Of a stretch of 64,000 bases of DNA, positions 9,982 through 19,000 are shown one piece after another. Source of the DNA: UBA3839 sp963627995 (GTDB lineage Bacteria; Bacteroidota; Bacteroidia; Bacteroidales; Bacteroidaceae); the NCBI GenBank assembly GCA_963627995.1, contig CAVGCV010000002.1, positions 186,001 to 250,000 of the forward strand, given 5' to 3'. A program made the translations under genes and the position numbers. How positions within the stretch are numbered: the first letter of the stretch is position 1; every line of letters starts with the position of its first letter. Under the pieces are notes generated by a model. It searched no databases. It was not told the DNA's origin and worked only from the letters and a program-made list of their open reading frames with translations.

Positions 9982-11039
9982 CGGAGCGCAACCATGCATT
10001 CGACTTCCTGTGCGGGCTGTGCATCCTGCGCATGATGGCCAACCACATCACGGGGCAGTGCGGCTTCCACGACGACGGCTGGTGGCAGGGCACGCTCTAC
10101 TGGACGTACTACTTCATGTCGTTCTTCTTCTTCAAGGCGGGCTACTTCAACAAGACGCTGAGCGGCCCCGCGGACTGGACGCAGCCCGAGCGCCGCGCGC
10201 GCGGCCGCCGCTTCTGCGCCGACAAGGCGCGGCGGCTGCTGGTGCCCTACGCGGCTTGGGGGCTGGTGGGGTGCGCCGTGTTCTTCGGGATGCAGGTGTT
10301 CCTCATCCGCCGCTACCACCAGCCCATCGGCACGGTGGAGTGGGCGCACCTGTGGCAGTCGGGCGGCACGTTCGGGAACACGCCGCTATGGTTCCTGCTG
10401 TCGTTCTTCGCGGCCTACGTGGCCATGCACTTCATTGAGCGCGTGCGCGGCCTCCACTGGGCGGTGCTGCTGTTCCCGGCGGCGAGCTGGGCGCTGTGGC
10501 GCGCGGGCAACCCCGTGTGGCTGGAGCTGGGCAACGTGCCGATGGGCGTGTTCTTCTTCTTCCTCGGCCGCGTGTGGCGGTGGGCGCTGGCACGGATGCG
10601 GCGGCGCAACACGCTGCTGATTTCAGCGGGGCTCGTGGCCGCGTTCTGCGCGGGCAACGTCGTGGCACACGGCGAGTACGACATGAGCCACAACGAGTGG
10701 ACGGGCAGCCCCGTGGCGGCCGTGGCGAACACGGCGCTCGTGCTGTGCGGGATGTCGGGCGTGCTGCTGTCGCTGCGGATGGGGCGCGTGCCGCTCATCA
10801 ACTTCGTGGGGCAGCACTCGATGGTCTATTTCGTGGCCCACTTCCCCATGCTGGTGCTTTACCGCTTCGTCCACCTTGCGTTCGGGCGCAGCATCGTGCG
10901 CCGCTGGGACGATTGGATACTGCTGATGCTGATTGTGCCGCTGCTGTGCACGCTGCTCGTGCCTTACGTCGAGCGCGTGCCGTGGCTGAGCGGGCGCTTC
11001 GGGCGCAAGGCGGAGGCGGACAAGACGACGAACACCTAA
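9978..11039 (+). CDS. Acyltransferase 3 family membrane protein (second of two)
   Basis: This 353-residue polytopic protein starts with F8-D9-F-L-C-G13 and has N22-H23, a variant of the acyltransferase-3 signature in which the usual Arg before Gly is Cys. It also has about ten membrane segments and ends in a polar cytoplasmic tail. It overlaps the previous gene by 4 nt and lies 7 nt before the LicD-type gene. It probably adds an acyl group to the same surface glycan. Its divergence from its neighbour suggests a different acceptor position rather than a recent tandem duplication. Confidence 0.8.
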   Translation: MTERNHAFDFLCGLCILRMMANHITGQCGFHDDGWWQGTLYWTYYFMSFFFFKAGYFNKTLSGPADWTQPERRARGRRFCADKARRLLVPYAAWGLVGCAVFFGMQVFLIRRYHQPIGTVEWAHLWQSGGTFGNTPLWFLLSFFAAYVAMHFIERVRGLHWAVLLFPAASWALWRAGNPVWLELGNVPMGVFFFFLGRVWRWALARMRRRNTLLISAGLVAAFCAGNVVAHGEYDMSHNEWTGSPVAAVANTALVLCGMSGVLLSLRMGRVPLINFVGQHSMVYFVAHFPMLVLYRFVHLAFGRSIVRRWDDWILLMLIVPLLCTLLVPYVERVPWLSGRFGRKAEADKTTNT

Positions 11040-11046
11040 CGACGAT

Positions 11047-11904
11047 ATGGGACGAGAATACACCGACGACGAGCTGCGGCGGCTACACGCCGAGCTGTAC
11101 GACATCATGGCCGAGATTGCGCGCGTGTGCGACAAGCGCGGCATCCCCTACTTCATACAGGGCGGGACGGGCATCGGCGCGTTCTTCGAGCAGGGCATCC
11201 TGCCGTGGGACGACGACATCGACGTGGGGATGACGCGGGCGAACTACGAGCGCTTCCTGCGCGAAGCCCCGGCCGAGCTGGGCGACGGCTACTTCCTGCA
11301 GTGGCCCGGGAGCGAGCCGAACACGCCGTTCTACTTCGCCAAGGTGCGCAAGCGCGGAACACGGTTCGTGGAGGGCTGGTTCAGGAAGATGGACATCGAC
11401 CACGGCATCTACATCGACGTGTTCCCGTTCGACAAAGTGCCCGACAACGCGCTGCTGCAACGGCTGCACCGCAGCTACTGCAACTTCGTGAACGGCTGCT
11501 TCATGGGCAAGAGCGTGTGGCAGTGGGCGCACGTGAAGCCCTGCGACACCGACACGCCGCGCCCGCGCGCCTACCTGCCCTGCCTGCTGACGGCGGCGGT
11601 GTGCGCCCTCTTCAGCAAGCGCACGCTCTACCGCCACCTGTGCCGGGCGCAGGGACTGTTCAACGGCTGGCGGACGACCTGCTACAACATGGTGCTGATG
11701 CCGCGCGACCACATCAGCGTGGCCTCCGTCGAGCGGCCCCAGCAGGTGAGGCTCGGCCCGCTGACCGTGTGGGCGCCCTCCGACCTGGAGACCTACCTGC
11801 GCCACCACTATCCGCGCCTGCGCCGCCACATCCCCAAGGAGGAGCAGGTGAACCACCGTCCCTCCGAACTCCGCTTCAGCGCGGGCAACGCACCGCAGCC
11901 ATGA
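11047..11904 (+). CDS. LicD family phosphotransferase
   Basis: The 285-residue protein has the LicD/fukutin-like nucleotidyltransferase-fold core: FIQGGTGIGAFFEQGILPW followed by the metal-binding DDDID at residues 55-59. LicD proteins transfer phosphocholine or related phospho-alcohols to surface sugars, so this operon probably makes a phospho-substituted glycan. It overlaps the next gene by ATGA. The substituent cannot be determined, because no choline uptake or activation genes (licABC) are in the window. Confidence 0.85.
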   Translation: MGREYTDDELRRLHAELYDIMAEIARVCDKRGIPYFIQGGTGIGAFFEQGILPWDDDIDVGMTRANYERFLREAPAELGDGYFLQWPGSEPNTPFYFAKVRKRGTRFVEGWFRKMDIDHGIYIDVFPFDKVPDNALLQRLHRSYCNFVNGCFMGKSVWQWAHVKPCDTDTPRPRAYLPCLLTAAVCALFSKRTLYRHLCRAQGLFNGWRTTCYNMVLMPRDHISVASVERPQQVRLGPLTVWAPSDLETYLRHHYPRLRRHIPKEEQVNHRPSELRFSAGNAPQP

Positions 11905-12842
11905 GCAGCCGGCGAACCGCACCCGTGGCCGTGTTCACCTACGACCGAATCGGCAACACGCAGCTGACGCTGGCGCACCTGATGTGCAACACGCTGGCGG
12001 CGGAGACGGACGTGTACGTGTTTTCCGACGGGGGGCGCGACGCAAAGTCGCGGGCGCGCGTCGAGACGGTGCGCACCTACCTGCGCGCCCTGGCCGAGGA
12101 GGTGCGGCACAGCCGCATCCTGCGAAGCATGACCCTCGTGGAGCGTCCCGAGAACTACTACCTGGAGCGCAACATCACCGAGGGCATCGCGCAGGTGTTC
12201 CGCGACCACGACACCATCATCGTGCTGGAGGACGACATCGTCACCTCCCCCTACTTCCTGCAGTACATGAACGAGGCGTTCGACCTCTACCGCGACGAGC
12301 GGCGCGTGATGCACGTGTCGGGCTTCACCAACCTCGACCTCGCGCAGCGCCCGTTCTACTTCACCCCGCACATGTCGGGCTGGGGCTGGGGGACGTGGCG
12401 CGACCGCTGGCAGGCGCACTTCGTCCACTTCGCGACGGAAGCCGAAGCCCTCGACGGACTGGACGGGGACGACCGCGACGCCATGCAGTACGGCGGCGTG
12501 TTCCCCTGCCTCAAGTCGCTGGCGAAGCGCCCCATCCCGTGGGACATCTGCTGGGAAATCGCCATCCGCAAGGCGCGGGGGCTGTGCCTCACGCCCGGCC
12601 GCACGCTGGTGCGCAACGTCGGGCTGCGCAGCGGCACGCACTTCCGCTCGTTCGCCATCCTGCAACGCTACGAGTTCGACCGCGAGCCACGGCAAAGCCC
12701 CGTCGCGCTCACGATGCAGCGGCCAGCCATCACCCCCGAAGCGGAGCGGCTCTTTGCCGACGCCATCCGCGACTGGGGCATCCGCTACACGTGGCTGGGG
12801 CGCGTCGTGCGTAAGATTTACCGCCTGGTGCACAAAAATTAA
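11901..12842 (+). CDS. GT-A fold glycosyltransferase
   Basis: The 313-residue protein has a nucleotide-sugar transferase N-terminus (VAVFTYDR) and a VLEDDIVTSPYF motif, with the likely metal-binding E110-D111-D112. Next come HMSGWGWGTW and WDICWEIAIRKA, which are typical of bacterial GT-A glycosyltransferases related to the GT2/GNT-I groups. It has no membrane segment. It ends the glycan operon; no strong hairpin follows, only 54 nt to the next predicted -7 element. Confidence 0.75.
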   Translation: MSSRRTAPVAVFTYDRIGNTQLTLAHLMCNTLAAETDVYVFSDGGRDAKSRARVETVRTYLRALAEEVRHSRILRSMTLVERPENYYLERNITEGIAQVFRDHDTIIVLEDDIVTSPYFLQYMNEAFDLYRDERRVMHVSGFTNLDLAQRPFYFTPHMSGWGWGTWRDRWQAHFVHFATEAEALDGLDGDDRDAMQYGGVFPCLKSLAKRPIPWDICWEIAIRKARGLCLTPGRTLVRNVGLRSGTHFRSFAILQRYEFDREPRQSPVALTMQRPAITPEAERLFADAIRDWGIRYTWLGRVVRKIYRLVHKN

Positions 12843-12896
12843 CGGAAATTCCCCATAAAAGGATTTTCACCACGCGCTTTTGTCTTCGAATTTGCC

Positions 12897-12904
12897 TAAC
12901 TTTG
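12897..12904 (+). promoter_or_regulatory. -7 element before gluconate 5-dehydrogenase
   Basis: TAACTTTG fits TAnnTTTG exactly, 50 nt before the start codon. The nearest TTTG (12879-12882) is too close for a standard -33 element. Confidence 0.5.
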
Positions 12905-12954
12905 TCATCAGTAAACCTAATCGGAAACAATACATACCTAAAAACATCCTTATC

Positions 12955-13758
12955 ATGACCAATCCATTCTCTCTCGAAGGTAAGAACGCGTGGATTACCG
13001 GCGCGTCCTACGGCATTGGCTTCAACATTGCGAAGGCATTCGTCGGGGCCGGCATCAAGAACATCATCTTCAACGACATCAACGAGGCGGCCCTCGAGCG
13101 CGGCCTGAACAACTACAAGGAAGCCGGCATCGAGAACGTGCACGGCTACGTGTGCGACGTGACCAAGGAAGACGACGTGAAGGCGCTCGTCGAGAAAATC
13201 CACGCCGAGGTGGGCCAAATCGACATCCTCGTCAACAACGCCGGCATCATCAAGCGCATCCCCATGCACGAGATGAAGCGCGCGGAGTTCCAGCAGGTCA
13301 TCGACGTCGACCTCGTCGCGCCCTACATCGTCAGCGCGGCCGTGCTGCCCGAGATGATGGAGCGCCGCGAGGGCAAGATCATCAACATCTGCTCCATGAT
13401 GTCGGAACTCGGACGCGAGACGGTGTCGGCCTACGCAGCCGCCAAGGGCGGACTGAAGATGCTCACCCGCAACATCTGCTCCGAATACGGCGAGTACAAC
13501 ATCCAGTGCAACGGCATCGGCCCGGGCTACATCGCCACGCCGCAAACAGCGCCCCTGCGCGAGCGCCAGCCCGACGGCAGCCGCCATCCGTTCGACTCGT
13601 TCATCTGCGCCAAGACCCCGGCCGGCCGCTGGCTCGAGCCCGAGGAGCTGGGCGGCCCCGCCGTGTTCCTCGCATCGCACGCCAGCGACGCGGTGAACGG
13701 GCACGTCCTCTACGTCGATGGCGGCATCCTCGCCTACATCGGCAAGCAGCCCCAATAA
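12955..13758 (+). CDS. Gluconate 5-dehydrogenase (short-chain dehydrogenase)
   Basis: The 267-residue classical SDR has the nucleotide-binding TGASYGIG at 15-22, NNAG at 94-97 and the catalytic Y160-x-x-x-K164. The sequence, including the ICSMMSELGRETVSAY stretch and the C-terminal YVDGGILAYIGKQP, is the form annotated in Bacteroides as gluconate 5-dehydrogenase, which interconverts D-gluconate and 5-keto-gluconate. A 3-deoxy-uronate reductase (KduD-like) role in pectin breakdown is the main alternative. The ATG at 12955 is preferred over the longer frame because it starts the conserved MTNPFSLEGK. It is transcribed alone and followed by a terminator. Confidence 0.85.
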   Translation: MTNPFSLEGKNAWITGASYGIGFNIAKAFVGAGIKNIIFNDINEAALERGLNNYKEAGIENVHGYVCDVTKEDDVKALVEKIHAEVGQIDILVNNAGIIKRIPMHEMKRAEFQQVIDVDLVAPYIVSAAVLPEMMERREGKIINICSMMSELGRETVSAYAAAKGGLKMLTRNICSEYGEYNIQCNGIGPGYIATPQTAPLRERQPDGSRHPFDSFICAKTPAGRWLEPEELGGPAVFLASHASDAVNGHVLYVDGGILAYIGKQPQ

Positions 13759-13794
13759 GCCCATCGCACGCTCCACGGGGCGCGCAGACGCAAA

Positions 13795-13849
13795 GGAGGG
13801 TTCGTTTCTGCACCATGCGAGAAGCGAACCCTCCTTCCTTTGTTTTATT
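13795..13849 (+). terminator. Rho-independent terminator after gluconate 5-dehydrogenase
   Basis: GGAGGGTTCGTTTCT (13795-13809) pairs with AGAAGCGAACCCTCC (13820-13834) with one wobble, followed by TTCCTTTGTTTTATT. Confidence 0.8.
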
Positions 13850-13913
13850 AAAAAGAAGCATTATGACCTGCACGAGTGCGCTCTGCCGCAGTCGCGCAGG
13901 TTTTCTTGTCCCG

Positions 13914-14507
13914 TCACCCGGCCAGCGACACGTCGTACTGGCCGGCCAGACGGCGCAGGTTGATGAGCGCGTAGCGCATGCGCCCCAACGCCGTGTTGAT
14001 GCTCACTCCCGTGAGCGCGGCTATCTCCTTGAAGCTGAGTTCGTCGTAGAAGCGCATCAGCACCACCTTGCGCTGTGCCTCGGGCAGCATGGCGATGAGC
14101 GACTTCACATCGCGCAGCGTCTGCCGGTCGATGATTTCCGTCTCGCAGTTCGCGTCCACCGCCACCGACGTGCTGTTGAACAAGTCCACGTCCGTCTCGT
14201 CGTTCGATACGATGTTGGCACTGCGGTTCTGTCGGTGGAAGTCGATGATGAGGTTGTGCGCGATGCGCATCACCCACGAGGCGAACTTGCCGCTCTCGGT
14301 GTACTGCCCCGACTTCAGTTTCGTGATGATGCGCATGAAGCAGTCCTGGAACAAGTCCTGAGCCTGTTCCTCGTTGCGCACGGCATAAGCGATGTATGTA
14401 AAGACCTTGCTTTCGTAGCGCCGAAGCAGAATGTCGAAAGCAGCGTTGTTGCCCTGAATGTATGAACCCACCAACTGCTCGTCGGTTTGTTGCATCAAGT
14501 TGTCCAT
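13914..14507 (-). CDS. ECF-type RNA polymerase sigma factor (orphan)
   Basis: The 197-residue sigma-70 family protein has region 2 (QDLFQDCFMRI, then SWVMRIAHNLIIDFHR) at about 50-95. Region 4 follows (LPEAQRKVVLMRFYDELSFKEIAALTGVSINTALGRMRYAL) at about 140-185. It directs RNA polymerase to a specific promoter set. No anti-sigma gene is adjacent, so its control must lie elsewhere or be transcriptional. A TTACTTTG -7-like element lies at 14594-14601 on the minus strand. It is downstream of fmt on the same strand, with a 194-nt gap. Confidence 0.9.
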   Translation of the reverse strand: MDNLMQQTDEQLVGSYIQGNNAAFDILLRRYESKVFTYIAYAVRNEEQAQDLFQDCFMRIITKLKSGQYTESGKFASWVMRIAHNLIIDFHRQNRSANIVSNDETDVDLFNSTSVAVDANCETEIIDRQTLRDVKSLIAMLPEAQRKVVLMRFYDELSFKEIAALTGVSINTALGRMRYALINLRRLAGQYDVSLAG

Positions 14508-14701
14508 TAAGCTGCAAGTATTGGTTTAGCGTAATGTTCTCTCAATAGGCAATAACGATTGGTTTTTCGGTGTCAGTAAATGGTTGATGCGGACAAAGTA
14601 ACGCAAAAAGGCGCGGAAATCAAAGCGGAACGCCGGATTTCTCGCCACGGGCCCGTATTTTTAACAATCCCCCGTGCCGCGAGGGACACTAAGCCGCCGC
14701 G

Positions 14702-15685
14702 TCAGCAGAAGCGCGCGCCGGCACCGAGGGCGAAGCCGCGCAGGAAGTCGCCCACGGCCATGCGCCGCTTGCCGGCCGTCTGCAGTTCCCGCACCGCCAG
14801 CCAGCCGTCGGCGCAGGCCACGCGCAAGTCCCCGCGTCCGTCGGTCGCGATGTCGCCCGGCGCGGCGTGCGTCCCGCCAGAGAACGCGCCGGCCTTCTCC
14901 GTTGCGTAAATCTTCACCGCGAGCGTTCGCCCGTCGCCCACCGCCAGCTCCGTCCATGCGGCGGGACTGGGGCTCAGTCCGCGCACCAAGTCGTAGACGC
15001 GCTTCTGCGGCTGCCGCCAGTCGATGCGGCACGTGTCGCGGAATATCTTCGGCGCTGGCCTCAGCGCGCCGCCGCCCCCCGGCAGCTCGCTTTGCGCCAC
15101 GGGGCGCGCCGTCCCGTCGAGGATGGCGTCCACCGTCTCCACCACCAGGCGTCCGCCCAGCGCCATGAGCCGGTCGTGCACGTCGCCCACGCAGTCGGTG
15201 TCGGCAATGGGCACGCGCACCTGCCGGATGACCTCGCCCGTGTCGATGTCGTGCTTCAGGAAGAACGTCGTGACGCCCGTCTCCGTCTCGCCGTTGATGA
15301 CCGCCCAGTTGATGGGCGCGGCGCCGCGGTACTGCGGCAGCAGCGACGCATGAAGGTTGAACGTGCCGAGGCGCGGCATGGCCCACACCACCTCGGGCAG
15401 CATGCGGAAGGCGACGACCACCTGCAGGTCGGCGCGCAGGCCGCGCAGCTCGGCCACGAACGCCTCGTCCTTCAGCCGCTCCGGCTGCAGCACGCGCAGG
15501 CCTCGGGCGGCGGCCCACTGCTTCACCGCGCTGGGCTGCAGCACGCTGCCGTGCCGCCCCACGGGCTTGTCGGGCATCGTCACCACGCCCACCACGTTGT
15601 AGCCGCCCTCCACCAAGGCGCGCAGGCTCTCCACCGCGAACTCGGGCGTACCCATGTACACGATGCGCAAGTCCTCTTTCTTCAT
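14702..15685 (-). CDS. fmt: Methionyl-tRNA formyltransferase
   Basis: The 327-residue enzyme formylates initiator Met-tRNA with 10-formyl-tetrahydrofolate. It has the catalytic triad N110, H112 (FNLHASLLPQYRGAAPINW) and D148 (HDIDTG), plus the C-terminal OB-like domain of normal family length. The start at MKKEDLRIVYMGTPEFA is chosen because it matches the family N-terminus; the frame runs further upstream without homology. It has its own promoter. In many Bacteroides genomes I recall fmt next to tsaC and the ClC channel gene, which here lie about 20 kb away. Confidence 0.95.
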   Translation of the reverse strand: MKKEDLRIVYMGTPEFAVESLRALVEGGYNVVGVVTMPDKPVGRHGSVLQPSAVKQWAAARGLRVLQPERLKDEAFVAELRGLRADLQVVVAFRMLPEVVWAMPRLGTFNLHASLLPQYRGAAPINWAVINGETETGVTTFFLKHDIDTGEVIRQVRVPIADTDCVGDVHDRLMALGGRLVVETVDAILDGTARPVAQSELPGGGGALRPAPKIFRDTCRIDWRQPQKRVYDLVRGLSPSPAAWTELAVGDGRTLAVKIYATEKAGAFSGGTHAAPGDIATDGRGDLRVACADGWLAVRELQTAGKRRMAVGDFLRGFALGAGARFC

Positions 15686-15723
15686 ATCCGTCGCTCTGTA
15701 TGTTCCGTTTGTTGATGTGTCTG

Positions 15724-15756
15724 CAAAATTACGCTTTTTTCTCGGAAAAGCACAAA
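15724..15756 (-). promoter_or_regulatory. Promoter of fmt
   Basis: On the minus strand TTTG (15753-15756) is followed after 21 nt by TAATTTTG (15724-15731), a full Bacteroidetes-type promoter. The start codon is about 40 nt downstream. Confidence 0.65.
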
Positions 15757-15796
15757 AGCCAGCGTGTCCGGACCCCCCGAAGGAGCCCGGACACGC
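15749..15796 (-). terminator. Terminator after the second GLW companion gene
   Basis: GCGTGTCCGG (15762-15771) pairs with CCGGACACGC (15787-15796). On the minus strand the hairpin is followed by TGGCTTTTGTGCTTTT. Its tail overlaps the -33 element of the fmt promoter. Confidence 0.65.
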
Positions 15797-15838
15797 GCGT
15801 CTGCCCAATGGTCGGTGCCGCCATGCGGCACAGGATGG

Positions 15839-16054
15839 CTACCAGAGGCCCATGGTCCAGCCGTTGTCCTCGTTCGCCACCTTCTCCTCGTTCGTCATGT
15901 CCTCGCCGAAGAAGTGGCGGCGGTTGGAACGGATGTCAAGGTCGCCGCTCGCCTCGCCTTCCTTCAGCGAGAGCGCGGCCATCGTCACGTCCATCTCCAC
16001 GTCGGCCACGGCGGTGAGCGGCGACAGGTATGCTTTCTTCTTGTCCATAGTCAT
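15839..16054 (-). CDS. Small companion protein ending in GLW (second copy)
   Basis: The protein has 71 residues (69 if the internal ATG at 16048 is used). It begins KKK-A-Y-L-S-P, then V-A-D-V-E-M-D-V-T-M, is charged in the middle and ends NGWTMGLW. It has no signal peptide. Start and end align with the 76-residue protein at 7178-7408, while the middles differ. It follows the large secreted protein by 31 nt on the same strand and precedes a terminator, the same arrangement as at 7178. Function unknown. Confidence 0.65.
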   Translation of the reverse strand: MTMDKKKAYLSPLTAVADVEMDVTMAALSLKEGEASGDLDIRSNRRHFFGEDMTNEEKVANEDNGWTMGLW

Positions 16055-16085
16055 TAGATGTTCTTGAATCGTTAATACGCTGAGT

Positions 16086-19000
16086 TTACTTCACCATCAC
16101 CTTACGCACCGTGCCGTCGGTCATGCGGACGATGTTGATGCCCTTCTGTAGGCCGTCCTGGCGCGCGCCCGACAGGCTGTAGAAGCCCGCCACTGCGGCC
16201 GGCGCCGTGGCGTCGGGCGTGCTGATGGCCGTCGACTCGCCGTCCTTGATGACGAACGTCAGGCCCTTCACGTTGCCCTCCTGCGCGGCCGCGGTCTCGT
16301 CGTGGCTGACCCAGGCGCGGTAGGCGGGAACTTCGATGCCGTTTTCGCTCTTCACCTTGTAGAAGCCGATGCCGCTGGCACCGTCCTGCAGCAGCCAGGC
16401 GTTGTCGGCGGGCGTCAGCGTCTTTGCCACCAGCGTTCCGGCCAGGACGCCGTTGGTGAACTCATCCTTGCCCGGCGCGGCGCCATAGCCGCTGACCCCA
16501 ATCGTGCTGAGGTTACCGTTGCCGGCCTTCACGCAAATCAGCGCCGGCACGCAGGCCGGAACCACGTTGTCCGCCATCTCCTCGAGCGTCACGACGGTGC
16601 CGTTCACCTCCGTCGCCTTGTAGGCAACAATCGAGCCCGTGTAGAAATTGAAGTAGATGGGCGACAGCCACGTGTACCACTCGTCCTTTTCCGCACTCTG
16701 AGAAATGCGGCGGTCGATATAAAGCTTGTTCGCCGCCGTGATGCGGAAATGGTTGTTCTGGGCCACCGTGTAGAAGCCCGCGTCCCGGCTGCCGATGTAG
16801 GCGCCGGCCGCCGTGTTGTAGAGCTTCGCGCCCACCTCCTGGCTCTTCGGGACATCCACGCGCACCTTCAGCGCCTGTGTCTCGTCGAGCGTCGTGCGCA
16901 GCTGATAGTTGTCGCCGCCATACACCGTCCCCACGCACAGGTAGCGCTGCTTTCCGTCGACATCCAGCTGGTACAGCTTGTACACGCCGTCCTCATCCGC
17001 CACGGGGACAAAGAAGAACGCCTGGGCGTAGTTGGGATGCTCGCCGAAGTTGTAGTTGATGTTCCAAAGCCCGTGGTCGTTACGGTTGTAGGCGATGTAG
17101 GTCACGGCCTTGTCGTTGTAGGCGTAGCCCGTGTCGTCGGCCCGCAGCTTCAGCACGTAGCCGGTTTCGTTGGCGGGGGCGTTGTACTTCAGGTTCTGGA
17201 GCCGCGTGTTGGCGGCGAGGATGTCCTCGTAGCTGGGCGCATCGCCAAGGCCGTTGATGATGCCGTCGATGGCGCTCTGCGCATACTGGAACGCGCCGTC
17301 GCCGATGTTGGCGGTGACAACCGAGCTCAGTTCCGCTTTGGCCTTCGCCGGGTCGACGTAGCGCGTGAGCGTCATGTTGTTGTAGGCGAGCCAGCAGTTG
17401 GCCACGTAGTTTTGCTGGTCAATCAGGAGGCTGAGGTTTCCGTCCGCGCCGACATAGGTGTACACCTCGTTGGGGTAGGCGCCGGCTGCGAACTTCGTGT
17501 TTGCTTCCGACAAGTCGTTCGGCACGAAGTTCGACCCGCTCTGTTCCGCACCGCTGGCCCAGTCCTTGAAAGCGACGGCATAGTCGCCCGCCTTGAGATA
17601 GGCGTTGCTGACAGCGAAGCCGTTCTTCTTGTTTATCCAGCAAGTGGCGTTGCTGCTTGCGCGGTAGAAGCCGTTCAGCGTGACCTTGTAGATGCCCTCG
17701 GGCAGCCCCGTCAGCGACTTTGCCATGGTTCCCGATGCATAGAAGCTCTCAACGCAGCCGTTGGTTGCGGCGATTCCCGCGTTCCAGTTGGCGTTGGTGC
17801 GTCCCTTGGTGTAGGTCCATCCGCTGGTGCTTCCCGCCAGCGTTGCGCCGTCCAGGTAGGTGGAGGTGACGTCGATGGCATAATACCGGCCCAGCGTGCT
17901 GGTGAAGTCCTCCTCGGTCTCCACGCCCGTGATGCCGGCCGCAGTGGCGATGGCCTTGTGGTCGGCCAGCTGCCTGGCGGCGATGACCGCCGTGCGCTCC
18001 GTTTCCGTCAGCAGCTTCCATTTGGCCTGTCCTTCCGCCGAGATGTTTTCGCCCAGTTTTCCGTTGCCGGCGATGCAGAGGTTGTCCTCATTTCCGTCTT
18101 GCAGATAGACATACAGCAGGTTGTTCTCGTCGGTCAAGCTCGCGTCCTGGTTGCGCAGCCAGTAGCTTCCGTCTTCCTGCACCACGGGCAGGTATGCCTT
18201 CTTGCGGGTGTCGCCGCCGTCGGTGTAGAGCCATGCGGCATCGGACAGGTAGCCGCTGCCGTCGAGGAACTTCAGGTAGTAGGTGGCGGCAGCTGCGTCG
18301 CCCGAGCTCACGAACTGCACCGGCACGCCATAGTCGTCGGCTATGGCACGCGTTCCCCAGTTCTTGCCCCTCGACAGGAACTTGCCCGTGCGCTCATTGT
18401 AGAGATAATAAGACGACTCCGCCATCGTGTTCATTGCCGTCTGTAGGGCGGCGCGGTTGCCGTCGGTGGGGTTGGTGCTGTAGGTAGCCAAAGCCGACTG
18501 GTAGTCCGACTTCACCGTCTGGGTAATGAAGATGGAATTGACAAAAACCGACTCGATGTAGCTGGTGAGCGCCGTGGGCACCGCGCCATCGTCACCCAAC
18601 TGCAAAGTCAGGCGGAAGTTGTCGGTCTTGTACCAGAAGTTGTCGCCGTACGAATCGGCAGTGTTGCTGCCGCGAACACCGATTGTCACATTCGTCGCGG
18701 CATCCGTCGTGAACGTCGTGGAGCAGTCGACGAAGCCACCGTCGCCGAGCGGGGTGGTCGTATGCCCCAGGTCCGCATCGCCGTTCGACGCATCGTTGGC
18801 ATAAATCGTGAAATAGCAGGTTGCAGACGAAGCGCCGAGTGCGGAAAGCGTGTAAGTTCCGGCAGGAAGGTTCGTCACGGTCTGATGGATGGGATAGCCC
18901 TGCCACCAGATGTTGAACAGGTACGTGCCGTGCACGCCTTCCGTACCATACGTGCCGCCAGCATTGCCGACCTTCACGCCCGAGTCATCTCCGCTTTGCA

